64,000 nucleotides of DNA. Origin: Brenneria bubanii (GTDB taxonomy: Bacteria > Pseudomonadota > Gammaproteobacteria > Enterobacterales > Enterobacteriaceae). The stretch is taken from positions 186,001 to 250,000 of the forward strand of contig NZ_JAKMAJ010000004.1 in assembly GCF_022378355.1 (NCBI RefSeq), in the 5' to 3' direction. A model generated the notes under the pieces. That model saw nothing but the letters and a program-made list of their open reading frames with translations. It had not been told where the DNA came from and did no database searches. Each line of letters starts with the position of its first letter. The stretch's first letter is position 1. This document shows positions 26,006 through 37,329 of the stretch, piece after piece. The translations under genes and the position numbers were made by a program.

Positions 26006-26985
26006 GTAGTGAACCGATACTGACAGTGCGCGATCTCCGCATCGCGATTCCTACCGCGCAGGGGACTTTCCATGTAGTGCGCGGCGTGGATTTCGACCTG
26101 TGCGCTGGGGAGACGCTGTGTCTGGTGGGCGAATCCGGCTGTGGTAAATCGATTACCGCGCTGTCGTTGCTCGGCCTGCAAACCAGCAAAGCGAAAATCA
26201 GCGCGCGGCAGATGCAGTTCCGCGGTCATGCGCTGGATAAGCTGTCGCAGCGGGAACTGAACAGGCTTCGTGGCCGCGATATCTCGATCATTTTTCAGGA
26301 TCCGATGACCACCCTGAACCCGACGCTATCCATTGAAAGACAAATGATCGAAGGCGTGATGCGGCATGAGTCGATTAGCCGCGATAGCGCGCGTCAGCGA
26401 GCGATACAGTTGCTTGAACAGGTGGGCATCCCTCAGCCGGCCGAACGGATTCGCCAGTATCCGCATCAATTTTCCGGCGGCCAGCGTCAGCGCATCATCA
26501 TCGCGATGGCGCTGATGGGAAAACCGTCGCTGCTGATTGCCGATGAGCCAACCACGGCGCTGGACGTCACCATCCAGGCGCAGATTCTGACCTTGATTCG
26601 CGAGCTGGCGCAACAGTTGAACTTCGCTCTGCTGCTGATTACCCACGATTTCGGCGTGGTGGCGGCAATGGCGGATAACGTGAGCGTGATGTACGCCGGG
26701 CGCATCGTCGAATCCGCGCCGGTGGAAGCATTGCTGCAACGGGCGCAGCATCCCTATACCCGCGGGCTGATCGCCAGCATTCCCATTCCGGGGAAAACGC
26801 CGCCCGGCTCCGACCTGCCGGTTATTGATGGCCGGGTGCCGGAACTCTTAGGCGAGATGACGGGATGCGCGTTCCGTTGGCGCTGCGCCTGGCGGCAGCC
26901 CATTTGCCAGCAAACAGTGCCGCTCCAGCAAAATGGACCGGAACATCGCTACGAGTGTGTGCGATCCTCGGAGGAGCAGTCATGA
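26002..26985 (+). CDS. ABC transporter ATPase, DppD-like
   Basis: A 327-residue nucleotide-binding subunit. Walker A is VGESGCGKSITALS, the signature is FSGGQRQRIIIAMAL and Walker B is LLIADEPTTALDVTIQAQ. The C-terminal oligopeptide/dipeptide extension has the Fe-S-like cysteine pattern seen in many DppD proteins (GCAFRWRCAWRQPIC). The gene overlaps its neighbours by four bases on each side. Confidence 0.93.
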   Translation: MSSEPILTVRDLRIAIPTAQGTFHVVRGVDFDLCAGETLCLVGESGCGKSITALSLLGLQTSKAKISARQMQFRGHALDKLSQRELNRLRGRDISIIFQDPMTTLNPTLSIERQMIEGVMRHESISRDSARQRAIQLLEQVGIPQPAERIRQYPHQFSGGQRQRIIIAMALMGKPSLLIADEPTTALDVTIQAQILTLIRELAQQLNFALLLITHDFGVVAAMADNVSVMYAGRIVESAPVEALLQRAQHPYTRGLIASIPIPGKTPPGSDLPVIDGRVPELLGEMTGCAFRWRCAWRQPICQQTVPLQQNGPEHRYECVRSSEEQS

Positions 26986-27797
26986 ATCATGATACGGAAC
27001 AGGAACCGCTGTTACAGGTTAACGGGGTCAGTCAGTCGTTCAGCCTCGGCGGCGGTCTGTTGAAGCCCGCCAGACGGATACAGGCGCTGGATAACGTGTC
27101 GTTGACGTTGCAGGCGGGGGAAACGCTCGGGCTGGTGGGCGAATCCGGCTGTGGTAAAAGTACGCTGGCGAATATTATTCTCGGTCTGAACCGGCCGGAG
27201 CGCGGCGACGTGCTGCTGAGCGGTAAGCCTATTGGCGAAATGGAACGTCTGGCCCGCGCCAGTCTGCTGCAGCCGGTCTTTCAGGATCCCTATTCGTCGC
27301 TGAATCCGGCCTACACCATTTATGAGACGGTATTACAGCCGCTGAAAGTTCATTGGCGCGGCGGCGACTGGCGGCGCGAGGTATTGGACATGCTGGATCG
27401 CGTCGGCTTTCCCAGCCGGCTGGCTAACGCCTATCCGGGCGAATTGTCCGGCGGGCAGCGGCAGCGGGTGGCGATCGCCCGGGCGCTGATTCTGAATCCC
27501 GCGGCGCTGATTTGCGACGAACCGACCAGCGCGCTGGATGTTTCCGTTCAGGCGCAAATCATCAATCTGCTGCTGTCGCTGAAGCGCGAGTTCAATCTGG
27601 CGATGGTGTTTATCAGCCATAATCTGGCGGTGGTGGAACACCTGTCGGATCGCGTCTGCGTGATGTATCAGGGCAAGGTGGTGGAGCAGGGCGATTGCGC
27701 GTCGATCTTCGCCAATCCGCGCCATGATTATACCCGAAAACTGCTGGCGGCCACGTTGCTGCCGCAGAGCAACACCCGTCTGATGGCGTTGGACTGA
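26982..27797 (+). CDS. ABC transporter ATPase, DppF-like
   Basis: A 271-residue second nucleotide-binding subunit. Walker A VGESGCGKSTLANIILGL, signature LSGGQRQRVAIARAL and Walker B ALICDEPTSALDVSVQAQ are intact. The ATG at 26982 follows GGAGGAG and overlaps the DppD-like stop (ATGA). It completes a five-gene importer and is the last gene of the operon. Its stop is two bases from the convergent LysR stop. Confidence 0.92.
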   Translation: MNHDTEQEPLLQVNGVSQSFSLGGGLLKPARRIQALDNVSLTLQAGETLGLVGESGCGKSTLANIILGLNRPERGDVLLSGKPIGEMERLARASLLQPVFQDPYSSLNPAYTIYETVLQPLKVHWRGGDWRREVLDMLDRVGFPSRLANAYPGELSGGQRQRVAIARALILNPAALICDEPTSALDVSVQAQIINLLLSLKREFNLAMVFISHNLAVVEHLSDRVCVMYQGKVVEQGDCASIFANPRHDYTRKLLAATLLPQSNTRLMALD

Positions 27798-27799
27798 CG

Positions 27800-28723
27800 T
27801 CAATAGCCCGCCAGATGCAGCGCCTCCAGCAGGCGCTCGAAGAAGGCTTCCTCGGCTTGATTATATTTGGGCTCCTGGTTCCACATCAGATGCAGCGTGA
27901 TGCGCGCAAGGCCGTCATAAGGGGGCAGTTTCCATAAATGCCCCGCGTCCGCCTCCATTTTCACCACGTGTTCGGGCAATGCGCCGATCCCCAGTCCGGC
28001 GCGGATCATGCGCCGGACTTCGTCGAGACTGGCGCTGGTGCCGATAATCCGTCCTTCCAGCGTCTGTTGCGCCCGGAATAGCGCCAGCGGCGCCAGTACG
28101 CCGTCTAGCTGTTCGCTGGCGAAAGAGACGAAGTCTTCATTATGCAGATCGTCAATTTGTAGATGCTGGTGTCCGAATAGCGGATGACGCTTGCCGCAGT
28201 AAAGAAAGTATTTTTGATGCAGCAGCGGCGTATCGCAGAGTCCCGGTACGGTTTTATGCTTTAAACAGATCCCCAGACCAGATTGATAATGCAGCAGGGC
28301 ATCCTGCACATCGGCGCTTGAACCCGAGCTAATCTCGAAATTGACGCGCGGATGGTTTTGATGAAAATCAGCCATGGCGTTATCCAGAATGTCGCTGTTG
28401 ACGCCGGAAACCAATGCCAGACGTATCACGCCGCTCAGATCGTTAGGGGTATTCTGCACCGCCATCGACAGCCGGGCGATACTGCCGTAAATCGCCAGGG
28501 CTTCACGATAAACCAATTCGCCGGCCGACGTCAGATTGAACGTCGCGCCGTTACGGGCGATCAGATTTTCATCAAGACGATCTTCCAACCTCTTCAGCGC
28601 CAGACTGACCGCCGGCTGAGTCAGGTGTAGCCGGGTTGCCGCCCGGCTGATGCTGCCTTCCTGCACAATAGCAAGAAAAGTACGCAACAGGTTCCAGTCA
28701 AGTCGGTCGTGAATATGGGACAT
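27800..28723 (-). CDS. LysR-type transcriptional regulator
   Basis: A 307-residue LysR regulator. The N-terminal winged helix-turn-helix has NLLRTFLAIVQEGSISRAATRLHLTQPAVSLALKRLE at residues about 11-47. A periplasmic-binding-protein-like effector domain fills residues about 95-300, with FVSFASEQLDGVLAP and MIRAGLGIGALPEHV. Family members bind a pathway metabolite and usually activate. It is convergent with the preceding importer operon rather than divergent from a target. The obvious candidate regulon is the operon at 18726-27797, but this is only positional inference. Confidence 0.88.
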   Translation of the reverse strand: MSHIHDRLDWNLLRTFLAIVQEGSISRAATRLHLTQPAVSLALKRLEDRLDENLIARNGATFNLTSAGELVYREALAIYGSIARLSMAVQNTPNDLSGVIRLALVSGVNSDILDNAMADFHQNHPRVNFEISSGSSADVQDALLHYQSGLGICLKHKTVPGLCDTPLLHQKYFLYCGKRHPLFGHQHLQIDDLHNEDFVSFASEQLDGVLAPLALFRAQQTLEGRIIGTSASLDEVRRMIRAGLGIGALPEHVVKMEADAGHLWKLPPYDGLARITLHLMWNQEPKYNQAEEAFFERLLEALHLAGY

Positions 28724-29081
28724 GCAAATTTTCCTCTGACGCTTTGTCGCCGCGTCGGTTAAGCGGGATCAGCCGATGGCGCTACAGATAAAAAGGCAGG
28801 GCGAGACATCATGCATCGGTATCCGCATGGGACGCGGGCGCCCTGGTTGTTAAGCAGAAATCAGGCCAGCGCGGGTTATGATCAAGCGAAAAAACGCCAT
28901 TCAGGGCGGCGCGTTCCCTCCCTTTAGCGCATGGCCTGGCTCACCGCGCGTCGGAAAGGCCTGGATATGGCGAGACGAATACGCTGAGAAAACCGATATG
29001 TTTGTTCGAATGCGAGTATCCCGGCGTCGTCGCGATGCCGCGATCTGCTAGCGGCGGTTTCGTCGCTTCATCGATTGCCCT

Positions 29082-29115
29082 AATTTAGTGCACTAAATTC
29101 CTGTTTTTGGTGCAA
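29082..29115. promoter_or_regulatory. Palindrome and NtrC-like half sites upstream of astC
   Basis: AATTTAGTGCACTAAATT (29082-29099) is an exact palindrome containing GCAC/GTGC. TTTGGTGCAA (29106-29115) follows and matches the right half of known NtrC sites. The GCAC-to-GGTGC distance is longer than in a canonical site. The element lies about 250 bp upstream of the sigma-54 match, a usual enhancer distance. Confidence 0.35.
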
Positions 29116-29268
29116 TGCAATAAAAAGGGGAATCCTGACCCGGCCGCCGTGGTGAATAATAGTAAGGGATTTATATTCAAAAATAAAAATGTTCTCTTTT
29201 ATCTGGTTGAATAAAATTTTTTTACTACCCGATGATTTTATAAATATTTCTGTTTTTATTTAACTACG

Positions 29269-29297
29269 AATGCATATTTATTGCATAAATATGCATT
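29269..29297. promoter_or_regulatory. ARG-box-like inverted repeat upstream of astC
   Basis: Perfect 13-bp arms AATGCATATTTAT and ATAAATATGCATT are separated by TGC. The inner TGCATAAATATGCA fits the ARG-box pattern TGAAT-N4-ATTCA with symmetric substitutions. In E. coli ArgR enhances ast expression (known). The site lies about 55 bp upstream of the sigma-54 promoter match. Confidence 0.5.
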
Positions 29298-29351
29298 TTA
29301 ACTAATTGTTTTTAAAGATTAATTTTAAACTGCTCTGGTTTTATTCACTTT

Positions 29352-29367
29352 TGGCATGATAGCTGCT
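29352..29367 (+). promoter_or_regulatory. Predicted sigma-54 promoter of the ast operon
   Basis: TGGCATGATAGCTGCT has GG and GC elements at the exact sigma-54 spacing (consensus TGGCAC-N5-TTGCA), with two mismatches. It lies 245 bp before the astC ATG. The ast operon of E. coli is nitrogen-regulated from a sigma-54 promoter (known), which supports the reading. Confidence 0.55.
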
Positions 29368-29612
29368 CTATGCTTGTAGTCTTGATTGCCGCTTTATTTT
29401 CTTAACGACGTCAAACGATATCAAGTCATGCTGATTAGGAAATAATGAGTTGATTAATAATAAATTGAAGAGATTTCATTGTTCTTTTTTACCCTCTCTC
29501 TGGTGATAAAAAACAAGACATTTCTTTATTCTTTCTCTCTTTCGCCTTTTTCAGCATGTTAATCGCGGATAGCGATATTTTTAGGCATTTTCCCGAGCTA
29601 GATGAGGTCAAT

Positions 29613-30827
29613 ATGCAACAACCAAGTGCGGTAACCCGTGAGGATTTTAACCAACGGATGGTGCCGGTATATGCCCCTGCCGATTTCATTCTGACGCGCG
29701 GCGAGGGTTCCCGGATCTGGGATCAACAAGGGAAAGAGTACATTGATTTTGCCGGCGGCATCGCGGTTAATGCGTTGGGCCATTGTCATCCGGACGTCAT
29801 GGCGGCGCTAACCGAACAGGCGGGCAAGCTGTGGCATATCGGTAATGGCTACACCAATGAACCGGTGCTGCGCCTGGCGAAACAATTGATTGACGCCACC
29901 TTCGCCGACAAAGTGTTTTTCTGCAATTCCGGCGCGGAAGCGAACGAGGCCGCGTTGAAGCTGGCTCGTAAATATGCCCACGACAGCGGCACGCCCGATA
30001 AAAACCGCATTGTGGCGTTCAAGAATGCGTTTCATGGCCGTACGCTGTTTACCGTCACCACCGGCGGACAACCCAAATATTCAAAAGATTTCGCGCCATT
30101 GCCGGGCGCAATCGACCATCTTCCCTATAACGATCTGGCGGCTGCGCAGGCGGCGATTGACCAACATACCTGTGCCGTGATTGTCGAGCCGATTCAGGGC
30201 GAAGGCGGCATTATCCCGGCCGATCCGGCATTTTTGCAAGGCCTGCGCCAGCTGTGCGACCGCCACGGCGCGCTGTTGATATTTGATGAAGTGCAAACCG
30301 GCGTTGGCCGCATCGGGTCGCTTTATGCCTATATGCAGTATGAAGTGACGCCTGATGTACTGACCACCGCCAAAGCGCTGGGCTGCGGTTTCCCGATCGC
30401 CGCCATGTTGACTACCGATACGCTTGCCGGCGCTTTTTCCGTCGGCTCGCACGGCACCACCTATGGCGGTAATCCGCTGGCGACGGCGGTGGCCAGCACG
30501 GTATTCAGTCTGATCAATACGCCGGCCGTACTGTCCGGGGTGCAACAACGCCATCGGCTGTTTATCGATAGTCTGAATAAAATCAACGACAAATATCGCC
30601 TCTTTGCCGATATTCGCGGCGCGGGTCTGCTGATTGGCTGCGAGATGGCCCCGGCCTATGCGGGCAAAGCCAAGCAACTGACGCAGTTGGCGAGCAAGGA
30701 AGGGCTGATCGCATTGATTGCCGGACCGGATGTGGTGCGTTTCGCCCCTTCGCTGATCATTCCCGAAAGCGATATTGAACAGGGCATGCAGCGGTTTTCT
30801 CGGGCGATTGAACAGTTCCTCGCTTAA
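29613..30827 (+). CDS. astC: Succinylornithine transaminase
   Basis: AstC transfers the amino group of N2-succinylornithine to 2-oxoglutarate, the third step of the arginine succinyltransferase pathway. The 404-residue PLP class-III aminotransferase has [65 protein letters not shown] and the PLP-lysine segment [11 protein letters not shown]. Resemblance to E. coli AstC is close along the length. The ATG at 29613 ([12 protein letters not shown]) is chosen for GATGAGG upstream and the family start; an in-frame ATG at 29556 would add 19 residues. It is first in the ast operon, 30 bp before astA. Confidence 0.95.
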   Translation: MQQPSAVTREDFNQRMVPVYAPADFILTRGEGSRIWDQQGKEYIDFAGGIAVNALGHCHPDVMAALTEQAGKLWHIGNGYTNEPVLRLAKQLIDATFADKVFFCNSGAEANEAALKLARKYAHDSGTPDKNRIVAFKNAFHGRTLFTVTTGGQPKYSKDFAPLPGAIDHLPYNDLAAAQAAIDQHTCAVIVEPIQGEGGIIPADPAFLQGLRQLCDRHGALLIFDEVQTGVGRIGSLYAYMQYEVTPDVLTTAKALGCGFPIAAMLTTDTLAGAFSVGSHGTTYGGNPLATAVASTVFSLINTPAVLSGVQQRHRLFIDSLNKINDKYRLFADIRGAGLLIGCEMAPAYAGKAKQLTQLASKEGLIALIAGPDVVRFAPSLIIPESDIEQGMQRFSRAIEQFLA

Positions 30828-30857
30828 TGCGATGAACAGACAGAGGTTGATATTACC

Positions 30858-33376
<2,519 letters not shown>

Positions 33377-33459
33377 CGGAGCGTCCGCGCGCCGAAGGGC
33401 GGCGCAGGGGCTGAACAGAATGTAAAGCAGGATGCCATTTTCCGTTTTCTGGAGTCTAT

Positions 33460-34800
33460 ATGTACGGATATGAAGTCAATTTCGATGGGCTGGTAGGACT
33501 CACCCACCACTATGCGGGCCTGTCGTTCGGCAATGAAGCCTCGACGCGGCATCAGAATAGCATCGCGAATCCAAGGTTGGCCGCCAGACAAGGGTTGCTG
33601 AAAATGAAGGCGCTGTCCGATCTCGGTCATCCACAGGCGGTATTGCCGCCGCACGACCGGCCTCATTTACCGATGCTGCGGCGGCTGGGATTCAGCGGCA
33701 GCGATCGGCAGGTGCTGGCGCAGGCGATGAGCCAGTCGCCGCGTTTGCTCTCGGCGCTGAGCTCGGCATCGGCGATGTGGACGGCGAATGCCGCCACCGT
33801 CTCGCCCTCGGCGGACAGTGCTGACGGGCGGGTGCATTTTACCGCCGCCAACCTGAATAATAAGTTTCACCGGGCGGTCGAAGCGCAAACCACTTCGGCG
33901 GTATTACGCGCTATTTTCGCCGATGACGCATATTTTGCACACCATGAGGCGCTGCCGCAGGTCGCGCTTTTTGGTGATGAAGGGGCGGCGAATCACAACC
34001 GTCTGGGCGGCGATTACGGCCGCCGCGGCATTCAGGTTTTCGTTTACGGCCAACACCAGTTCGGCAATCAGCCGGGGCCGCAGCGTTACCCGGCCCGTCA
34101 GACGCGGGAGGCCAGCGAAGCTATCGCCCGTCTGCATCAGCTTGATCCGCGCTATACGGTGTTTGTGCAGCAGAATCCGGCGGTTATCGATCAGGGCGTG
34201 TTTCACAACGATGTGATTGCGGTCAGTAATCAGCAGGTATTGTTTCATCATCAGCAGGCGTTTTTGCATCAAGATCGGGCGCTGGACGATATCCGCGCCA
34301 AGATGGCGCTGACGGAGCAGGAACTGGTGGCGATTGAAGTGCCGGACAGCCGGGTGTCGGTTGACGACGCCGTGGCGACCTATCTGTTTAACAGTCAAAT
34401 TCTGACCCGACCCGACGGCAAGATGACCATCGTGGTGCCGGAGGAGTCGCGGCATCACGACGGCGTCTGGCGCTATCTGTCCGAGATGACGGCGTCGGGC
34501 GGTCCCATCGACCAAATCAAGGTGTTTGATCTGCGCGAAAGCATGCGCAACGGCGGCGGCCCGGCCTGTCTGCGGCTGCGGGTCGCGCTCAATCCGCAGG
34601 AGCTGGCGGCGGTCAATCCGCGGGTGTTGATGAACGACGATCTCTTCGCCACATTGAACCAGTGGGTTGACCGTTACTACCGCGATCGGCTAACCCAAAA
34701 CGACCTGGCGGACCCGCTGCTGTTGCAGGAAGGTCGGGAAGCGCTGGATCGGCTGACATCGATTCTGGGGCTGGGGTCGGTCTATGCCTTCCAACAGTAG
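33460..34800 (+). CDS. astB: N-succinylarginine dihydrolase
   Basis: AstB converts N2-succinylarginine to N2-succinylornithine, two ammonia and CO2, step two of the pathway. The 446-residue guanidine-modifying-superfamily protein opens [20 protein letters not shown] and continues [30 protein letters not shown] and [44 protein letters not shown] and [17 protein letters not shown] carry the active-site His, Glu and Cys residues of the family. Length matches E. coli AstB. It follows astD by 83 bp and precedes astE by 9 bp. Confidence 0.96.
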   Translation: MYGYEVNFDGLVGLTHHYAGLSFGNEASTRHQNSIANPRLAARQGLLKMKALSDLGHPQAVLPPHDRPHLPMLRRLGFSGSDRQVLAQAMSQSPRLLSALSSASAMWTANAATVSPSADSADGRVHFTAANLNNKFHRAVEAQTTSAVLRAIFADDAYFAHHEALPQVALFGDEGAANHNRLGGDYGRRGIQVFVYGQHQFGNQPGPQRYPARQTREASEAIARLHQLDPRYTVFVQQNPAVIDQGVFHNDVIAVSNQQVLFHHQQAFLHQDRALDDIRAKMALTEQELVAIEVPDSRVSVDDAVATYLFNSQILTRPDGKMTIVVPEESRHHDGVWRYLSEMTASGGPIDQIKVFDLRESMRNGGGPACLRLRVALNPQELAAVNPRVLMNDDLFATLNQWVDRYYRDRLTQNDLADPLLLQEGREALDRLTSILGLGSVYAFQQ

Positions 34801-34809
34801 GAAATAAAC

Positions 34810-35880
34810 ATGAACGATTTTTTAGCCTTGACGCTGCGCGGCGATGCGCCGCCGTTGCGGGATGGCGAGACTGACGCACTGCGCTGGCGGTGGCTGGGCG
34901 AAGGGATGCTGGCGCTGACGCCCAGGGGCGGATATCGCCGGGCGGTGGTGTTATCCGCCGGCATCCACGGTAACGAAACCGCGCCGATCGAGCTGCTTAG
35001 CGGCCTGGTCGACGACCTGTTGGCCGGAAAGCAGGCGCTGAGCGTCCGTCTGCTGGTGGTGTTGGGTAATCCGCCGGCGATGCGCGCCGGGAAACGCTAT
35101 CTGTCCGGCGACATGAACCGGATGTTCGGCGGTCGTCACGCGCAGTATGCCGAGAGTGGGGAAAGCGTGCGGGCAGCTCAACTGGAGCAGGTTGTCAGCG
35201 AATTTTTCACCGCGGATGAGCCGCAAAGCGACGTGGAACGTTTCCACTATGATCTGCACACCGCGATTCGCGATTCCAAAATGCCGCGCTTCGGCCTGCT
35301 GCCCTATCAAACTCGAGCTTACGGCCGCGCAATGCTGGACTGTCTGTCGGCGGCCAATCTGGATGCGCTGGTGGTGCATCGCGAACCGGGCGGTACCTTT
35401 AGTCATTTCAGCAGCGAACGGCTGTCGGCGGATAGCTGCACGCTGGAGCTGGGTAAGGCCAGAGCGTTCGGGCACAACGATTTACATCAGTTCGCCGCCA
35501 TTGATCGCGCGCTGCGCGCCGTGGTGAGCGGTACGGCGCTGCGCGCCGTGGTGAGCGGTACGGCGCTGGCGGCGCGCAGCGGACCGCCGCTTGCCTGGTT
35601 TAGCGTAGCCCAATCGCTGATTAAACACAGCCCGGCGTTTCGCCTGCACCTTGCAGACGACACCGCCAATTTCACGCGTTTCTCCAAGGGAACCCTGCTG
35701 TGCGAACAGCCGGGAGACGACTATCGGGTAACGCATGAGTATGAATGGATCCTGTTTCCCAATCCTCGGGTGGAGTTGGGATTACGGGCCGGACTGGTAT
35801 TGACGGCGATGACGCCGGCCGGCGTTGAGGCGGCCAGCGCATCCTCTCCGACGAAGAGTGCGCCTATGGAACGCGGATAA
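34810..35880 (+). CDS. astE: Succinylglutamate desuccinylase with internal tandem duplication
   Basis: AstE hydrolyses N-succinylglutamate to succinate and glutamate, the final step. The 356-residue zinc enzyme of the AstE/aspartoacylase family shows VLSAGIHGNETAPIELL (His and Glu zinc ligands), GDMNRMFGG, YDLHTAIRDS (third ligand His) and HREPGGTFSHFS. Residues about 234-251 repeat the nine-residue unit ALRAVVSGT twice, encoded by a perfect 27-bp tandem repeat (35509-35562). The insertion lies past the active-site motifs, so function may be retained. The ATG at 34810 follows AGGAAA. The C-terminal tail of about 20 residues is rich in Ala, Ser and Pro. Confidence 0.93.
   Translation: MNDFLALTLRGDAPPLRDGETDALRWRWLGEGMLALTPRGGYRRAVVLSAGIHGNETAPIELLSGLVDDLLAGKQALSVRLLVVLGNPPAMRAGKRYLSGDMNRMFGGRHAQYAESGESVRAAQLEQVVSEFFTADEPQSDVERFHYDLHTAIRDSKMPRFGLLPYQTRAYGRAMLDCLSAANLDALVVHREPGGTFSHFSSERLSADSCTLELGKARAFGHNDLHQFAAIDRALRAVVSGTALRAVVSGTALAARSGPPLAWFSVAQSLIKHSPAFRLHLADDTANFTRFSKGTLLCEQPGDDYRVTHEYEWILFPNPRVELGLRAGLVLTAMTPAGVEAASASSPTKSAPMERG
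35509..35562 (+). repeat. 27-bp in-frame tandem repeat inside astE
   Basis: Two identical adjacent copies (35509-35535 and 35536-35562), each encoding ALRAVVSGT. A partial third copy starts GCGCTGGCGGC. The identical codons point to recent slippage or duplication. Copy number may vary between isolates. Confidence 0.95.
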
Positions 35881-35909
35881 TCCAACCTTGAGGGTAAGGG
35901 AGCAGACTC

Positions 35910-36596
35910 ATGTTGCAGGGCTACAATAAATTAATTTTCGACGGCGCAATGATAACGCTGGAACTGGCGCTGAGTTCCTCGTTGCTTGCCGTGATCATCG
36001 GCCTGATCGGCGCGCGGGGGAAACTTTCCCGCCACCGTGGGGTTGTCGTTTTGTTCGATATTTATACGACCTTGATCCGCGGCGTACCGGACCTGGTGCT
36101 GATGCTGCTGATTTTTTTCGGCCTGCAAATCTCGCTCAATCAGGTCACCGAGTTTTTCGGCTTCGCGCAAATCAATATCGATCCGTTGACGGCGGGCATG
36201 GTCACGCTGGCCTTTATTTATGGCGCCTATTTTACGGAAACCTTCCGGGGCGCGTATATGGCGGTGCCGCGCGGGCAGATCGAAGCGGCGATGGCCTATG
36301 GTTTCAGCGGCGTGCAAATTTTTCGCCGCATCCTGTTTCCGTCCATGATGCGCTTTGCGTTGCCCAGTATTGGCAATAACTGGCAGATCATCCTCAAGGC
36401 GACGGCGCTGGTTTCCATTCTGGGATTAAACGATGTCGTCAAGGCCACGCAACTGGCCGGAAAAGGCACCTGGCAGCCGTTTTTCTATGCCCTGGTCGCC
36501 GGCGGAGTCTACCTGTTTTTCACCACCCTATCCAATGGGGTGCTGCTATGGCTTGAACGCCGCTATTCCCTCGGGGTGAGGAGGGCGGAACTATGA
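35910..36596 (+). CDS. hisQ: Histidine/basic amino acid ABC transporter permease HisQ
   Basis: A 228-residue inner-membrane permease. It closely follows E. coli HisQ: FDGAMITLELALSSSLLAVIIG, TTLIRGVPDLVLMLLIFFGLQ, IDPLTAGMVTLAFIYGAYFTE, the coupling loop GQIEAAMAYGFSGVQIFRRI and NNWQIILKATALVSILGL. Such permeases import histidine, arginine, lysine and ornithine with a periplasmic binding protein. It starts 29 bp after astE behind an AAGGGAG site, so it is probably part of the ast transcript. It overlaps hisM by four bases. Confidence 0.92.
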   Translation: MLQGYNKLIFDGAMITLELALSSSLLAVIIGLIGARGKLSRHRGVVVLFDIYTTLIRGVPDLVLMLLIFFGLQISLNQVTEFFGFAQINIDPLTAGMVTLAFIYGAYFTETFRGAYMAVPRGQIEAAMAYGFSGVQIFRRILFPSMMRFALPSIGNNWQIILKATALVSILGLNDVVKATQLAGKGTWQPFFYALVAGGVYLFFTTLSNGVLLWLERRYSLGVRRAEL

Positions 36597-37297
36597 TCGA
36601 AATTTTACAACAGTACTGGCACTCACTGCTGTGGAGCGATGGCTACCGATACACCGGACTCGCCGTGACGCTATGGCTGCTGGTGATCTCGGTGATTACC
36701 GGCGGGCTGCTGGCGCTGCCGATGGCGGTGGCGCGGGTGTCGTCAACACGCTGGCTGAGTTTTCCCGCCTGGCTGTATATCTATATTTTTCGCGGCACGC
36801 CCCTCTATGTCCAGTTATTGGTGCTTTATACCGGCGCATACAGCCTTGAAATCGTTCGCGGCACGGCGTTCCTCAATGCGTTTTTTCGCAGCGGCATGAA
36901 CTGTACGATCCTGGCGCTGGTGCTCAATACCTGCGCCTATGCGGCGGAAATTTTCGCCGGCGGCATCCGTTCGGTGCCCGCCGGCGAAATCGAGGCGGCA
37001 AGAGCCTATGGTTTTTCTTCATTTAAGATGTATCGCTGTATCATTTTACCCTCGGCGCTGCGTATCTCGCTGCCCGCCTATGGCAATGAGGTGATCATGG
37101 TGCTGCACTCCACGTCATTGGCCTTTACCGCGACGGTTCCCGACCTGCTGAAAATCGCGCGCGATATCAACGCGGCCACCTACCAGCCTTTTTACGCCTT
37201 TGGTATTGCGGCGGTTATCTATCTGAGCGTCTCTTTTGTGCTGATCGGTCTGTTTCGCAAGGCGGAAAAAAAATGGCTGGCGCATCTGCAACCTTAA
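36593..37297 (+). CDS. hisM: Histidine/basic amino acid ABC transporter permease HisM
   Basis: The 234-residue partner permease. HisM-like features are YTGLAVTLWLLVISVITGG, YIYIFRGTPLYVQLLVLYTG, NTCAYAAEIFAGGIRSVPAG, the coupling loop EIEAARAYGFSSFKMYRCI and ALRISLPAYGNEVIMVLHST. It forms the heterodimeric channel with HisQ. The ATG overlaps the hisQ stop (ATGA) and follows GAGGAGG. It lies 32 bp before hisP. Confidence 0.92.
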   Translation: MIEILQQYWHSLLWSDGYRYTGLAVTLWLLVISVITGGLLALPMAVARVSSTRWLSFPAWLYIYIFRGTPLYVQLLVLYTGAYSLEIVRGTAFLNAFFRSGMNCTILALVLNTCAYAAEIFAGGIRSVPAGEIEAARAYGFSSFKMYRCIILPSALRISLPAYGNEVIMVLHSTSLAFTATVPDLLKIARDINAATYQPFYAFGIAAVIYLSVSFVLIGLFRKAEKKWLAHLQP

Positions 37298-37329
37298 TCA
37301 CCGGCACCGCATTAACATGAGAATAAATT

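Larger units (their letters stand above)
28724..29612. other. Regulatory region upstream of astC
   Basis: About 890 bp. The LysR-proximal 300 bp are moderately GC-rich with no recognised gene. The rest is AT-rich and holds a perfect 18-bp palindrome with an NtrC-like half site (29082-29115), an ARG-box-like inverted repeat (29269-29297) and a sigma-54 promoter match (29352-29367). Divergent transcription of the LysR gene probably starts at its right end near 28740. Confidence 0.6.

Noticed and set aside
28724-29080. Possible gene remnant between LysR and the astC control region
   Set aside because: Only short broken frames without a recognisable protein family were found.
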